This document shows, piece after piece, positions 1 through 5,207 of a stretch of 5,329 nt of DNA (position 1 is its first letter; each line of letters begins with the position of its first letter). The notes under the pieces were generated by a model, which did no database searches, was not told the DNA's origin, and saw nothing but the letters and a program-made list of their open reading frames with translations. The position numbers and the translations under genes are program-made. The DNA is from an uncultured Aliterella sp. (GTDB lineage: Bacteria; Cyanobacteriota; Cyanobacteriia; Cyanobacteriales; Chroococcidiopsidaceae), in the NCBI GenBank assembly GCA_905479905.1, contig CAJQOK010000439.1, positions 1-5,329 of the forward strand. Reading direction: 5' to 3'.

Positions 1-78
1 TGCTGGAACCAAGATGCTCCTTATTTGACATCGGCAGATGTAGTGATTTCTCACTTAGAAGATATTAAATTTGTGTAA
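1..78 (+). CDS. C-terminal end of an upstream gene, possibly a HAD-type hydrolase (partial)
   Basis: Frame 1 is open from the window edge to a TAA at 76-78 and encodes 25 residues, the last being ADVVISHLEDIKFV. The ending 'ADxVIxxLEDI' resembles the C-terminus of HAD-superfamily phosphatases of the phosphoglycolate phosphatase type, where the last strand and helix read roughly 'AD.VI..L.EL'. That is recalled family resemblance from a short stretch; no catalytic motif lies inside the window. The gene points the same way as metK, 124 bases before its likely start. A promoter candidate lies between them and no convincing terminator does, so read-through into metK is possible. That this is a coding 3' end is fairly likely; the HAD label is weak. 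Confidence 0.45.
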   Translation, partial: CWNQDAPYLTSADVVISHLEDIKFV

Positions 79-117
79 ATCCTTGATGAAGCTATGAGCT
101 TTCTTCTGCTTATGAGC

Positions 118-148
118 TAGACATATAGTGATAGTAGACGGTTATAAT
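118..148 (+). promoter_or_regulatory. Candidate sigma-70-type promoter of metK
   Basis: A perfect TATAAT (143-148) is preceded after 19 bases by TAGACA (118-123), which matches the -35 consensus at 5 of 6 positions. The spacer is two bases longer than ideal. Transcription would start near 154-156 and leave a leader of about 45 bases, too short for a SAM riboswitch, and no riboswitch-like fold is visible. The -10 is embedded in an inverted repeat (139-153). Two copies of TATGAGCT (93-100 and 111-118) lie just upstream, the second touching the -35. Activity is inferred from sequence only. Confidence 0.5.
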
Positions 149-153
149 AACCG
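139..153. repeat. Perfect 7+7 inverted repeat covering the metK -10 element
   Basis: CGGTTAT (139-145) and ATAACCG (147-153) are exact reverse complements around a single A at 146. The TATAAT at 143-148 lies inside. A protein bound to this dyad would block RNA polymerase, so an operator is possible. A chance result of the AT-rich -10 cannot be excluded, since the outer CGG/CCG pairs carry most of the information. Confidence 0.5.
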
Positions 154-188
154 AAATTTACTTGCGTAATTTGCTGCTAATCATCCCT

Positions 189-194
189 AGGAGG
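189..194 (+). promoter_or_regulatory. metK ribosome binding site that favours a TTG start
   Basis: AGGAGG is a full Shine-Dalgarno match. It lies only 2 bases before ATG 197, too close for normal initiation, but 8 bases before the in-frame TTG at 203, which is ideal spacing. The site therefore supports the TTG as the real start. Confidence 0.75.
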
Positions 195-202
195 AAATGC
201 CC

Positions 203-1456
203 TTGTCTCGTCGCTACTTGTTTACTTCCGAATCTGTAACTGAAGGTCATCCTGATAAAATTTGCGACCAAATCTCCGATACCATTTTAGATGCGTTACT
301 TGCCCAAGATCCTAGTAGTCGCGTTGCCGCCGAAGTTGTGGTCAATACCGGATTAATATTAATTACTGGTGAGATTACAACTAAAGCTCAAGTAAATTAT
401 GTAGACCTAGCTCGGAAAAAAATTGCTGATATTGGCTATACCGAGTCTGATAACGGTTTTTGTGCTAATAGCTGCTCGGTTTTGGTAGCTTTAGACGAAC
501 AATCTCCCGATATTGCTCAAGGCGTAAACACGGCTCAAGAAAGCCGCGAACAAGATAGCGAAGAACAATTTGACGCAGTTGGCGCTGGCGACCAAGGTTT
601 GATGTTTGGTTTTGCTTGCAACGAAACCCCCGAATTGATGCCTTTACCTATTAGTCTTGCTCAACGAATTGCTCGTCGTTTAGCCGCAGTGCGAAAAACA
701 GGTCAATTGCCTTACCTGCGTCCTGATGGCAAAACTCAAGTAACCGTCGCTTACGAAGATGGTAAGCCTGTAGGAATTGATACGATTTTGGTTTCTACTC
801 AGCACACTGCTAGTATTGGCGATATTACAGAGCAAGACGCAGTTCAAGCAAAAATCAAAGCCGACCTCTGGACAGCAGTAGTCGAGCCTGTATTTGCGGA
901 CTGTGATATCAAGCCAGATGCGGAGACACGCTTTTTGGTTAATCCTACTGGAAAGTTTGTAATTGGCGGGCCACAAGGCGATTCTGGGCTAACTGGACGC
1001 AAAATAATTGTTGATACCTACGGCGGTTACTCGCGGCATGGTGGCGGGGCATTCTCTGGCAAAGATCCCACAAAAGTAGATCGTAGCGCCGCTTATGCTT
1101 GCCGTTATGTTGCTAAAAATATCGTCGCGGCTGGATTGGCTGAAAAGTGCGAAGTGCAGCTAAGTTATGCTATCGGTGTCGCAAGACCAGTAAGTATTTT
1201 AGTTGAAACCTTTGGCACAGGCAAAGTAGATGACGATCGCTTATTGGAATTAGTCAAAGAACATTTTGAACTACGTCCTTTGGGCATCATTCATACCTTT
1301 AACCTGCGTCAGCTTCCTGGGGAACGTGGGGGACGTTTTTACCAGGACATCGCAGCTTATGGTCACTTTGGACGTACCGATTTAGATTTGCCTTGGGAAC
1401 AAACCGATAAAGCGGCAATATTAAGCGCTGCTTTGACTCAATCGGCTTCTGTATAG
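203..1456 (+). CDS. metK: S-adenosylmethionine synthetase (methionine adenosyltransferase)
   Basis: Makes S-adenosylmethionine from methionine and ATP, releasing phosphate and pyrophosphate, in the cytoplasm; it works as a Mg/K-dependent oligomer. Residue numbers here count from ATG 197. Visible motifs are [18 protein letters not shown] (11-28; His18 and Asp20 of the active site), the signature hexapeptide GAGDQG (129-134), [20 protein letters not shown] (249-268) and the glycine-rich phosphate-binding loop [19 protein letters not shown] (282-300). All three domains are complete and no key residue is missing. The start is placed at TTG 203 ([12 protein letters not shown]..., 417 aa) because AGGAGG is 8 bases upstream and cyanobacterial MetK proteins commonly begin this way; starting at ATG 197 would add two residues (419 aa). 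Length is normal for cyanobacteria, longer than the roughly 384 residues of E. coli. It appears monocistronic: own promoter candidate, strong terminator at 1548-1580. It contains no perfect HIP1 site. Confidence 0.98.
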   Translation: MSRRYLFTSESVTEGHPDKICDQISDTILDALLAQDPSSRVAAEVVVNTGLILITGEITTKAQVNYVDLARKKIADIGYTESDNGFCANSCSVLVALDEQSPDIAQGVNTAQESREQDSEEQFDAVGAGDQGLMFGFACNETPELMPLPISLAQRIARRLAAVRKTGQLPYLRPDGKTQVTVAYEDGKPVGIDTILVSTQHTASIGDITEQDAVQAKIKADLWTAVVEPVFADCDIKPDAETRFLVNPTGKFVIGGPQGDSGLTGRKIIVDTYGGYSRHGGGAFSGKDPTKVDRSAAYACRYVAKNIVAAGLAEKCEVQLSYAIGVARPVSILVETFGTGKVDDDRLLELVKEHFELRPLGIIHTFNLRQLPGERGGRFYQDIAAYGHFGRTDLDLPWEQTDKAAILSAALTQSASV

Positions 1457-1506
1457 TTGTTGATTAGAGCGACTTTGCTTAGATAAATTTCGAGGATGAG
1501 AGGTAG

Positions 1507-1524
1507 CCGCCTTAAAAAAGGGGG
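1507..1524. repeat. Degenerate CCnCCTT-AAAA-AAGGnGG stem in the metK 3' region
   Basis: CCGCCTT (1507-1513) pairs with AAGGGGG (1518-1524) around an AAAA loop, with one G:G mismatch in the middle. The run A6G6 spans 1514-1525. It resembles the short 'CCCCCTTAAAAAGGGGG' hairpins that are common between genes in filamentous cyanobacteria (recalled resemblance, not searched). There is no following T-tract, so it is not a terminator by itself. It lies 50 bases after the metK stop and would be transcribed as metK 3' UTR. Confidence 0.35.
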
Positions 1525-1547
1525 GAATATCTCACAAAATACTTGCT

Positions 1548-1580
1548 AAGGGATAAACTCAACGGGTTTATCCCTTTTTT
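1548..1580 (+). terminator. Intrinsic terminator of metK
   Basis: The arms AAGGGATAAAC (1548-1558) and GTTTATCCCTT (1566-1576) form a perfect 11-bp stem around a 7-base loop, followed without gap by T's to 1580. The T-tract runs into the stop codon of the convergent folC (1579-1581). On the opposite strand the same stem can form but is followed by AGCAAG, without a T-run, so it should act mainly on metK. Confidence 0.9.
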
Positions 1581-2820
1581 ATGGGGATGGCAAAGATTTT
1601 AGAAAATATCCTACTAAATACAGCGAACCACACAAAATAACCGGGCGATCACTTTGTACTGTCTTTAAAGCCGAAAATAAATCTTCATGAGTTTGGCAAG
1701 TTGCTAAGTTGGGGCAAATAGTTCGGGCTATAACTGCTAAATCTAGCGGATCGGCGCTGCTATGGTCGGGAACGGGGACTAAGTGCAAGCTGTCTAGGGC
1801 GCGCAGCAAGGCTGTAAATATCTCTGGGTGGTCTTTGGTCGATAACATCCCCATTACCCACGTTACCGGGGCTTCTAGGGTATCTACATAGTGGCGTAAA
1901 GCCTTCGCCGCCGCCGGATTATGAGCGCCATCAATTAGTAAAGGGAAGTCGCCGTACTTCACCCACTGGAGGCGACCTAGCCAGCGAGTTTTCTTCATCC
2001 CCGCAGAAATTGCTTTATTAGTAATTTTCCAGCCTTTTTGTTGCAATACTTGAACGGTAGAAATGGCGATCGCACTATTACTTAATTGAATGAAGCCTAG
2101 CAATGGCAAAGGGTAGTCAATGTTTTGATAACTTGCCCATCTTTGACCGTTAACAATTGGTAATTCTGTAGCAGGTTCTACCACTACCGCCGGACAATTT
2201 AATTTAGTAAGGCGCGATCGCACGACATTTTGGGCTTCTAGGGGCAATTGTCCTACTACTACCGGACAACCAGGCTTGATAATTCCGGCTTTTTCTGTAG
2301 CAATCTCTGTCAAAGTTGAGCCTAATTGCTGCCAATGTTCGCGGCTAATGGAGGTAATTACAGTAACTAGGGGACAACAAATATTAGTCGCATCTAATCT
2401 TCCCCCTAAACCTACTTCTACTACCGCTATATCTACTTTGCTTTGGGCAAAATACAACCAAGCCGCCGCCGTAATTACTTCAAACTGCGTCGGCGATTCG
2501 ATGGTGGGATTAATAGTGTTAATAACTTGCATTAGCAAGCTTTGCAACGCTTCTACAGAAATCGGTTGCTCATTTAAGCAAATCCGCTCATTCCAATCTA
2601 TTAAATGCGGCGATGTATAGCGTCCTACCTTGTAGCCTGCTTGAGTCAAAATTGAAGATAAATAAGCACATACCGAACCTTTGCCATTAGTTCCGGCGAC
2701 GTGAATTATCGGTACGTTATGGTGGGGGTTGCCTAAACTAGATAGTAGTTGCTCGATTCTTTCTAAGCCCAGATGAACGCCAAACCTTTGCAATGGTTGC
2801 AGTATTGAATGAATATCCAC
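1579..2820 (-). CDS. folC: Bifunctional folylpolyglutamate synthase / dihydrofolate synthase
   Basis: A Mur-ligase-family enzyme that adds glutamate to dihydropteroate, making dihydrofolate, and extends the polyglutamate tail of folates using ATP, in the cytoplasm. Its 413 residues are close to the usual 420-430. The order of motifs is canonical: P-loop HVAGTNGKGS (40-49), SPHLIDWNERI (70-80), VVEVGLGGRLDATN (133-146), REHWQQLG then EKAGIIKPG (160-167, 176-184), C-terminal-domain entry WLGRLQW (280-286), DGAHNP (297-302) and a final GSLYLVG (398-404). The central D-H pair found in many bacteria reads E-H (161-162) here, which I believe is usual in cyanobacteria. The start is GTG (2818-2820), since the MDIHSILQPLQRFGVHLGLERI N-terminus fits the family. 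There is no Shine-Dalgarno, and a promoter candidate lies immediately upstream. It carries two HIP1 sites and no visible terminator with a T-tract. Confidence 0.96.
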   Translation of the reverse strand: MDIHSILQPLQRFGVHLGLERIEQLLSSLGNPHHNVPIIHVAGTNGKGSVCAYLSSILTQAGYKVGRYTSPHLIDWNERICLNEQPISVEALQSLLMQVINTINPTIESPTQFEVITAAAWLYFAQSKVDIAVVEVGLGGRLDATNICCPLVTVITSISREHWQQLGSTLTEIATEKAGIIKPGCPVVVGQLPLEAQNVVRSRLTKLNCPAVVVEPATELPIVNGQRWASYQNIDYPLPLLGFIQLSNSAIAISTVQVLQQKGWKITNKAISAGMKKTRWLGRLQWVKYGDFPLLIDGAHNPAAAKALRHYVDTLEAPVTWVMGMLSTKDHPEIFTALLRALDSLHLVPVPDHSSADPLDLAVIARTICPNLATCQTHEDLFSALKTVQSDRPVILCGSLYLVGYFLKSLPSP

Positions 2821-2823
2821 GCA

Positions 2824-2851
2824 AGTATAAATAATTTTTCTGTATTAACAA
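2824..2851 (-). promoter_or_regulatory. Candidate folC promoter, very close to the start codon
   Basis: Read on the minus strand, TTGTTA (2851-2846) and TATACT (2829-2824) are separated by 16 bases, matching the -35 and -10 consensus at 4 and 5 positions. The -10 ends only 3 bases before the GTG, so transcription would start at or beside the start codon and the mRNA would be leaderless. Either that holds, or another promoter lies further upstream in the divergent region. Confidence 0.35.
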
Positions 2852-2913
2852 CCGTAACTTAAACTTATATGCTTTTGGACAGATGAATTGCACTTCTTCA
2901 ATGAGGATAAAAG

Positions 2914-2932
2914 TATAGTAGTTCTATTGGAG
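2914..2932 (+). promoter_or_regulatory. -10 element and ribosome binding site of the small helical-protein gene
   Basis: TATAGT (2914-2919) is a 5-of-6 match to the -10 consensus; no good -35 is found at 16-18 bases (TTGCAC at 2888 is 20 bases away). GGAG (2929-2932) lies 9 bases before ATG 2942, a well-spaced Shine-Dalgarno. The mRNA leader would be about 15 bases. The RBS is the firm part and decides the start of the next gene. Confidence 0.45.
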
Positions 2933-2941
2933 AAGAATTCT

Positions 2942-3175
2942 ATGCAAGCTACCGAAAATCAACGTGCCATAAGCGATCTAGAATATGATTTGCTGACAGT
3001 GTTGCAGAATAAAGCTGAAGCCCTTAAAGCTTACGAAACTTATATTCAAGACGCTGAAAAAATGCAATCGCAACCCTGCGTGGAACTGTTTAAGAAGTTG
3101 CAGCAGCAAGATATGCAGCAAGCCGAGGAAATTCGTCACCACCTGCAAGAAGTAATGCAAAAAGGCAAAATGTAA
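2942..3175 (+). CDS. Small two-helix acidic protein, ferritin-like hairpin suspected
   Basis: I recognise this only as the type of short conserved protein seen in cyanobacteria; no function is established. It has 77 residues with no signal peptide or membrane segment, and is rich in Gln, Glu, Lys and Ala. Two long helices are predicted by eye, about 10-40 and 46-73, joined by a QSQP turn (42-45). Helix 1 has KAEALKAYETY (24-34) and helix 2 has ELFKKL (48-53) then AEEIRHHL (61-68). Glu26 followed by Tyr31, and the ExxH at Glu63/His66, resemble the ligand pattern of rubrerythrin and encapsulated-ferritin hairpins, which build a di-iron site across two chains. This is inference; a plain coiled-coil hairpin is the alternative. 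ATG 2942 is chosen over an upstream in-frame TTG (2888) because GGAG is 9 bases before it. It is a single-gene unit, divergent from folC, ending at a strong terminator. Confidence 0.85.
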   Translation: MQATENQRAISDLEYDLLTVLQNKAEALKAYETYIQDAEKMQSQPCVELFKKLQQQDMQQAEEIRHHLQEVMQKGKM

Positions 3176-3194
3176 AACTCAATCTTTTACTTTT

Positions 3195-3227
3195 AGGTGT
3201 TGTACAAATAGTACAACACCTTTTTTT
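3195..3227 (+). terminator. Intrinsic terminator of the small helical-protein gene
   Basis: AGGTGTTGTAC (3195-3205) and GTACAACACCT (3211-3221) form a perfect 11-bp stem around the loop AAATA, followed by seven T's (3221-3227). It starts 19 bases after the stop codon. No T-run follows on the other strand, so it acts on rightward transcription. Only 36 bases separate it from comF, so comF needs a promoter overlapping this hairpin or depends on read-through. Confidence 0.92.
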
Positions 3228-3263
3228 AGAAAAAATTAAGGGGCTGCAAGTGGGCAATTAGTA

Positions 3264-3944
3264 ATGTCAAGTTGGACTAGAAATATCCAAGGATTATTAA
3301 ACTTATTTTTAGAGCGCCGTTGTCCGCTATGCGATCGCTCAACTACTACAGAATTTTGCCTTGACTGCACCAGACAATTGCAAAAATGTCAATTAACTCG
3401 CCCCCACGATCTCGAGAAGCAGCAATTACCGATATTTGCGTGGGGAAATTATCAAGGTACGCTCAAACGCGCAATTTCATCTCTCAAATACGAAAATAAA
3501 CCAACAATTGCTCGTCCTTTGGGAAATTGGTTAGCGCAAGAATGGTTAAATTCCTCCTTTGCTACTTCTCAAGTAATCGTTGTCCCAATTCCTTTACACG
3601 CTAACAAACACAAACAACGCGGCTACAACCAAGCAGAACTAATAGCTCAAAGTTTTTGCAGTGTTACGGGTTTAAAACTGCACGAATTAGGTTTAACCCG
3701 CCAAAAAGATACCGCCGCGCAATTTAATTTATCTCCCCAGCAGCGCCAAGAAAACTTAAACAGGGCTTTTGCATTAGGATCCGAATTTTGTAGTCACCGC
3801 CCAGTTAAACCCGTATTGCTAATAGACGATATTTACACAACTGGAACAACCGCACGCTTTGCAGCCAAAGTATTACAACAAAAAGGAATTGCTGTAGCCG
3901 GGCTAGTAGCGATCGCTACTAGCCAAAGGCATAATAAAGCTTGA
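3264..3944 (+). CDS. comF: ComF family protein (zinc-finger phosphoribosyltransferase-like)
   Basis: The family is cytoplasmic and is linked to natural transformation; in Synechocystis a comF homologue has been connected with DNA uptake, motility and piliation (recalled literature). Its biochemical reaction is not firmly known. The 226 residues show the full ComF plan: an N-terminal zinc finger with CPLC (20-23) and CLDC (32-35); the linker motif VVPIPLHANKHKQRGYNQAE (106-125); RQKDTAAQFNLSPQQRQENL (146-165); and the type I phosphoribosyltransferase signature VLLIDDIYTTGTT (184-196), with the paired aspartates 188-189. Length is normal for the family. ATG 3264 is the only sensible start, although no clear Shine-Dalgarno precedes it. 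The gene holds two HIP1 sites, the second at the centre of a 24-bp perfect palindrome near the 3' end. The PPC-like gene follows after 21 bases with no terminator, suggesting one transcript. Confidence 0.93.
   Translation: MSSWTRNIQGLLNLFLERRCPLCDRSTTTEFCLDCTRQLQKCQLTRPHDLEKQQLPIFAWGNYQGTLKRAISSLKYENKPTIARPLGNWLAQEWLNSSFATSQVIVVPIPLHANKHKQRGYNQAELIAQSFCSVTGLKLHELGLTRQKDTAAQFNLSPQQRQENLNRAFALGSEFCSHRPVKPVLLIDDIYTTGTTARFAAKVLQQKGIAVAGLVAIATSQRHNKA
3901..3924. repeat. 24-bp perfect palindrome centred on a HIP1 site, inside comF
   Basis: The left half GGCTAGTAGCGA and right half TCGCTACTAGCC are exact reverse complements with no spacer; the central octamer is GCGATCGC (3909-3916). The stretch encodes roughly GLVAIATS near the C-terminus of ComF, a part that looks conserved for the family. 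In RNA it could fold as a 10-bp stem with a four-base loop; no T-tract follows, so it is not a classical terminator. Confidence 0.85.
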
Positions 3945-3965
3945 GTTATATTTGAGCAACGGTGA

Positions 3966-4424
3966 ATGGTCGTTAAAGCTTCATTAATTAAGTTAAAGCA
4001 TCTACTAATAATTCCTTCTACCTTACTAACTCTTAGTATTGGTATAGCGTACTCGGCAATAGCTCAAACCAAGTTATATAATCCGGTGGCTTTACCGCCT
4101 AGTAATGAAATTGTAGACAAGCTGACAGAAAATGATATCCCGACAGGAATGGGGGGATTTGCCCGCGATTACTTAGTCAAGCTTAATAAAGGTGACAATG
4201 TGGCTATCGATCTAACTTCTGATAGTTTTGATGCCATGCTGACGCTACTATCGACCGATGGAGCCACTATCTCTGAAAATGACGATGGGCCAGACGGTAC
4301 AACTAATGCTTTACTATTTACCCGGATTGCCACCACCGGAACTTATGTAGTGCGAGTTCGGGCTTTTGGAGAGACGGGAGTAGGAAATTTTAAGCTCAAA
4401 GTTAGTCGCCTGCGCCCAGCTTGA
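3966..4424 (+). CDS. Secreted protein with a single PPC-like beta-sandwich domain
   Basis: The 152-residue protein has a clear signal peptide: basic start (KASLIKLKHL, 4-13), hydrophobic core (LLIIPSTLLTLSIGIA, 13-28) and a signal-peptidase-I site AIA|Q after residue 33. The remainder looks like a bacterial pre-peptidase C-terminal (PPC) domain: FARDYLVKLNKGDNVAIDLT (65-84), SFDAMLTLLSTDGATISEND (87-106), DDGPDGTTNALLFTRIATTG (106-125), YVVRVRAF (127-134) and GNFKLKVSRL (140-149). PPC domains usually hang on secreted proteases; here the domain stands alone and no catalytic domain is present. The acidic stretch ENDDGPDG could bind calcium or simply be a turn. A periplasmic or extracellular location is expected; the partner is unknown. 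The start at ATG 3966 gives the correct signal peptide, though no good Shine-Dalgarno is visible. It lies 21 bases after comF, probably on the same transcript. Confidence 0.85.
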   Translation: MVVKASLIKLKHLLIIPSTLLTLSIGIAYSAIAQTKLYNPVALPPSNEIVDKLTENDIPTGMGGFARDYLVKLNKGDNVAIDLTSDSFDAMLTLLSTDGATISENDDGPDGTTNALLFTRIATTGTYVVRVRAFGETGVGNFKLKVSRLRPA

Positions 4425-4433
4425 AGGCAAATT

Positions 4434-5207
4434 TTACGCAAGAGTTAACACGCACAATAAAAAGGCTTCTGTCCATTCTACAACAGCCCCGTAGGTGTCA
4501 CCTGTATGACCACCGAGCTTGTAATAAAACCATGCACTTGTTAAATGCGCGATCGCACTGCCCCCCACAACTGTAAATAAAGCTAACTTAAAAAGAGTTT
4601 CATCTAGCAAAACGGCTAGGGCGCTAATACTTAGCATTAATATCAATCCTGGTAATAAATCCCAGTAAGAAGTAATAGCTTTAGAGTGAAATTTACCTTT
4701 ACCTGTGGGTTTGAGATAAGGATAAAAGGCGATCGCAATTTGTTGTCCCCATCTTCCCCAACCACACACCACCATCAATCCTAACCAGTGGGGACTATGC
4801 AAGTCTGTTAAAGCCGCCGTTTTTAGTAATAAGAGGGCGATCGCACTCATTGCCCCAAAAGCCCCAGTAGCGCTATCTACCATCACCTCTAACCTTTTTT
4901 GCGGATCTTGTACAGCTAGTCCATCTGCCGCATCCATTACCCCGTCTAAATGCAGCCCTCCGGTTAAAACAACCCAAAAACCAATTACTAAAGCACTACT
5001 GGTTAATAGGGGCATCCCAATTAAAGATAGTCCCAGGTCTACTAGCCCCAAAATCCCACCAATAATTAGTCCAACTAGCGGGGCATAGCAAGCTACGCGC
5101 TGAAACTCTAAGTTATTAATGGGTATAGGAATGCAGGTATAAAAGGTAATTGCTGCTAATATTTCCAAGCCCAATCTTTTCCACCAGCAACGATGATTAG
5201 TTTGCAT
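4434..5207 (-). CDS. cobS: Adenosylcobinamide-GDP ribazoletransferase (cobalamin synthase)
   Basis: An integral membrane enzyme that joins adenosylcobinamide-GDP to the lower-ligand nucleoside (alpha-ribazole or its phosphate), completing the cobamide; most cyanobacteria make pseudocobalamin with adenine as lower ligand. The 257 residues match the usual length of about 250. Signatures are the N-terminal FYTCIPIP (22-29), the acidic motif [16 protein letters not shown] (83-98) with aspartates that should hold Mg2+, [14 protein letters not shown] (105-118) and the C-terminal [17 protein letters not shown] (232-248). Several hydrophobic membrane spans are visible, roughly 41-62, 66-82, 118-133, 141-160, 183-201, 206-222 and 244-257. 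It starts at ATG 5205-5207 after a very AT-rich leader without Shine-Dalgarno. No cobalamin riboswitch is recognisable in the 122 bases available. It carries three HIP1 sites and converges with the PPC-like gene across 9 bases. Confidence 0.96.
   Translation of the reverse strand: MQTNHRCWWKRLGLEILAAITFYTCIPIPINNLEFQRVACYAPLVGLIIGGILGLVDLGLSLIGMPLLTSSALVIGFWVVLTGGLHLDGVMDAADGLAVQDPQKRLEVMVDSATGAFGAMSAIALLLLKTAALTDLHSPHWLGLMVVCGWGRWGQQIAIAFYPYLKPTGKGKFHSKAITSYWDLLPGLILMLSISALAVLLDETLFKLALFTVVGGSAIAHLTSAWFYYKLGGHTGDTYGAVVEWTEAFLLCVLTLA

Larger units (their letters stand above)
2066..4844. repeat. HIP1 octamers (GCGATCGC), seven perfect copies
   Basis: Perfect copies lie at 2066-2073 and 2214-2221 (folC), 3331-3338 and 3909-3916 (comF), and 4549-4556, 4729-4736 and 4837-4844 (cobS). 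All are inside genes. metK, the small helical gene and the PPC-like gene have none; metK has a one-base-off copy at 1227-1234 (ACGATCGC). HIP1 is the highly iterated palindrome of many cyanobacterial genomes and is the best taxonomic marker in the window. The coordinates give the span of the set, not a continuous repeat. Confidence 0.95.

Noticed and set aside
88..106. AAGCT-ATG-AGCTT hairpin after the upstream partial gene as a terminator
   Set aside because: The stem is only 5 bp and is followed by TTCTTC, not a real T-run; it is too weak to call.
160..162. Glu-His in place of Asp-His in the FolC central motif (residues 161-162) as a sign of altered activity
   Set aside because: All other catalytic motifs are intact and I believe the REHW form is usual in cyanobacterial FolC. 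Positions given here are protein residues; in the window the codons lie near 2335-2340 on the minus strand.
79..196. SAM riboswitch in front of metK
   Set aside because: The expected leader is about 45 bases and no multi-stem fold or known SAM-aptamer signature is visible.
680..976. 98-codon minus-strand reading frame inside metK
   Set aside because: It lies wholly antisense to a strongly conserved gene, has no ribosome binding site and resembles no known protein.
2276..2620. 114-codon plus-strand reading frame inside folC
   Set aside because: It is a shadow of folC on the opposite strand; the composition is unlike a real protein and no start signal is present.
2888..2941. Eighteen-residue N-terminal extension of the small helical protein from TTG 2888
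   Set aside because: The extension spans the candidate -10 element and the GGAG ribosome binding site that serves ATG 2942.
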